DNA of 7,593 nt. Origin: Gammaproteobacteria bacterium (GTDB lineage Bacteria > Pseudomonadota > Gammaproteobacteria > Arenicellales > Arenicellaceae). A model generated the notes under the pieces. It was not told the DNA's origin, made no database searches, and saw nothing but the letters and a program-made list of their open reading frames with translations. Below, in pieces: positions 6,139 to 7,593 of this stretch (within the stretch, counting starts at the first letter, position 1; every line of letters starts with the position of its first letter). A program made the translations under genes and the position numbers. The stretch covers positions 1 through 7,593 of the forward strand of contig DNHK01000256.1 in NCBI GenBank assembly GCA_003485905.1, written 5' to 3'.

Positions 6139-7593
6139 TAGGCAACCGCCTCATGCACGGGGACATGAACGGCAATTTCAACGCCTTCACCCATATATTT
6201 CAAATGAGGTTGCAGCGATAGAGAAATGTCATACCAACCCGGCTCCTTACCAACCAAGACATTAATGCGAGCATCGCGCAAAGGCCGTTTAGACCTTAGT
6301 GTTTGTGAGGGTGATTCTACGTCCGACACGTATTGCCGAACCCAGCGATTCAACAGATTTTCAATTGAGGAAGCGTTTTCGAATGTGCCTATACTGTCTC
6401 TGAAAATGATTTTGATACAATGTATGACCCGTAAGACAATAAGCAGATACTGAAATTTCGCACTGGCAAGTGAGTCAACGGTTTGTTGCCGATGTTCAAG
6501 ATTAACAATACCCCAGCGTACCGAATTTGCTGTTTGAAACACTAACCGATGCGCGTGGTGACGAGTACCAATGGGGTTAAAACCCAGCGTAATGAGGTCA
6601 GCTTCCTTCGACTCCGACAACACATATTCGACAGGAAGGTTTTCATCAAGGCTCGCAAATGTCGAGCAGTCAATATCACCATGGCCGACGCCGGCGATAG
6701 CGGAACAGAAACCATGCTTGGAAAAACTTTCCATCAGATTGATCACGAACGGATAGCAAGCATTTAACCAGAGGCAATGTTCGTTATCATCTGCGATATA
6801 TTCGTCGAACCAAGGCATCGAATGGTCGGCTTGCGCTGGCGCAGCAGTTTGGCTGTAAGCGCCTCGTATGCGTATTCGTGGCAATGTCAGCGCCAGGTAG
6901 CTGGCTTCGGTGGTCGCAAGAAAACTCCGCCATTTAATGTATCTCGCACCGCGATGCAATTCAGCCAGTCCATCGGCTCCGGCAAGTTCACGAAAGCTAT
7001 CAACGCCAAGCATCGTGGGAGCGGTACCCGTTACCAATGGCACGTGTGCCAGCAGCGCTATCTGTGACAATTGTCTGAGTAGCACCAAGTCATGACCTGA
7101 GCCCGAAAAGTAGTCATCTAGCATCAATGCGCCATAAGGGACGCCACCAAACTGTCCGTAACTCTGGGTATAGAGCATTTCATACAGGTGCGAATCTTCA
7201 ACGCTGGAAACGGCGTTAAGATCTTCCCACAATAACTCTCGACTGACGGGCAAAAACTCGATTCTACAGTTTTTCAACCCCTCATTGCTTTCACATAGCC
7301 AGTAAAGGCCGCGCCATGCGGATTCAATTTGCTGCCAAGCCGGATTGTGTAATATCTGATCCAACACCACCGACAACTGATCCTGTAGCTCGCACACCAA
7401 GAGCTCGAGACTCTCTCTAGAAGCTTGATCGGTATCAAGCTCGTCTACTTTAAGTCCCTGAGGGTTCAGGTCCTCGACAGCATAGTAGTCGGTATTTAGC
7501 TGCAGACGTTCGGCCAGGGAGTTGATCAGTTGACTCAACGCCCTCAAACGATCATCTCGCTCGATAACGTGCCGTGGCGAAAAGTCGGCGCGA
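6138..7593 (-). CDS. tssC: T6SS sheath large subunit TssC-type (probably second paralogue, ImpD-like), 5' end outside window
   Basis: Large subunit of the contractile T6SS sheath (VipB/EvpB/ImpC family), which pairs with TssB around the Hcp tube in the cytoplasm. Numbered from the TTG at 7547 (469 aa), visible family blocks are HNPAWQQIESAWRGLYWL (67-84), YGALMLDDYF (138-147), LALTLPRIRIRGAY (218-231), the WLNACYPF block (260-267), the conserved helix with IKIIFRDSIGTF (378-389), and the closing region RPLRDARINV...PGWYDI...LQPHL (421-449). No stop occurs between 7547 and 7593: the frame continues upstream as ADFSPRHVIERDDRLRALSQ, and no convincing ribosome site precedes the TTG, so the true start is probably beyond the edge. 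Several TssC signatures are altered, for example SESKEADLITLGFNPIG where classical TssC has a D-R-E-containing version, and the GGG loop is replaced by GVGHGD. This fits the divergent second TssC (ImpD) that precedes hcp/tssE in some clusters. Its stop overlaps the hcp start (TAATG). Confidence 0.9.
   Translation of the reverse strand, partial: RADFSPRHVIERDDRLRALSQLINSLAERLQLNTDYYAVEDLNPQGLKVDELDTDQASRESLELLVCELQDQLSVVLDQILHNPAWQQIESAWRGLYWLCESNEGLKNCRIEFLPVSRELLWEDLNAVSSVEDSHLYEMLYTQSYGQFGGVPYGALMLDDYFSGSGHDLVLLRQLSQIALLAHVPLVTGTAPTMLGVDSFRELAGADGLAELHRGARYIKWRSFLATTEASYLALTLPRIRIRGAYSQTAAPAQADHSMPWFDEYIADDNEHCLWLNACYPFVINLMESFSKHGFCSAIAGVGHGDIDCSTFASLDENLPVEYVLSESKEADLITLGFNPIGTRHHAHRLVFQTANSVRWGIVNLEHRQQTVDSLASAKFQYLLIVLRVIHCIKIIFRDSIGTFENASSIENLLNRWVRQYVSDVESPSQTLRSKRPLRDARINVLVGKEPGWYDISLSLQPHLKYMGEGVEIAVHVPVHEAVA

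Noticed and set aside
7542..7547. TTG at 7547 as the true start of the TssC-type protein
   Set aside because: No ribosome site precedes it, and the frame is open with family-like residues up to the window edge, so the gene is treated as partial.

Overview
All recognisable genes lie on the minus strand and read from high to low coordinates. The window is the central part of a type VI secretion system (T6SS) cluster followed by a two-gene signalling module. In transcription order they are a TssC-type sheath protein (open at the right edge), Hcp/TssD, TssE, TssF, TssG, a short gap, a membrane-anchored sensor with a SpoIIE/RsbU-type PP2C domain, and a small STAS-like protein. The moderate GC content (close to one half by eye) and the T6SS gene types suggest a gammaproteobacterium, perhaps aquatic. 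No rRNA or species marker is present, so this is tentative.

Right half (2521-7593): the five T6SS genes are packed as one operon. Stops and starts touch or overlap at every junction: TAATG between tssC and hcp, TAGTG between hcp and tssE, ATGA between tssE and tssF, and a 37-bp overlap between tssF and tssG. Together they encode a sheath large subunit, the inner tube, and the baseplate/wedge proteins E, F and G. Genes for TssB, the TssJLM/TssK membrane complex, ClpV, VgrG and PAAR are not in view. The visible TssC is divergent and resembles the second TssC paralogue (ImpD type) of some T6SS clusters. The frame is open to the window edge, so its true start is probably outside.

Left half (143-2520): after a gap of about 135 bp comes a 620-residue protein with an N-terminal anchor, a large periplasmic Cache-like sensor, a second membrane helix, HAMP, a coiled coil and a PP2C domain. 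Its gene overlaps by 4 bp (ATGA) a gene for a 127-residue STAS-like protein. This is the layout of a partner-switching module (phosphatase plus anti-sigma-antagonist-like protein). The most notable observation is that both partners look chemically degenerate. The PP2C domain keeps two metal-binding aspartates but has Gln and Ala in place of the other two. In a gapless alignment the STAS-like protein has Asn where the phosphorylated Ser/Thr is expected. The pair may therefore be a non-catalytic, sensor-coupled switch attached to the T6SS. That function is inference; the substitutions are visible.

Far left (1-142): no complete gene. It holds a perfect 9-bp inverted repeat (79-87/102-110), a 9-bp direct repeat, and a possible start of the next minus-strand gene at the very edge.
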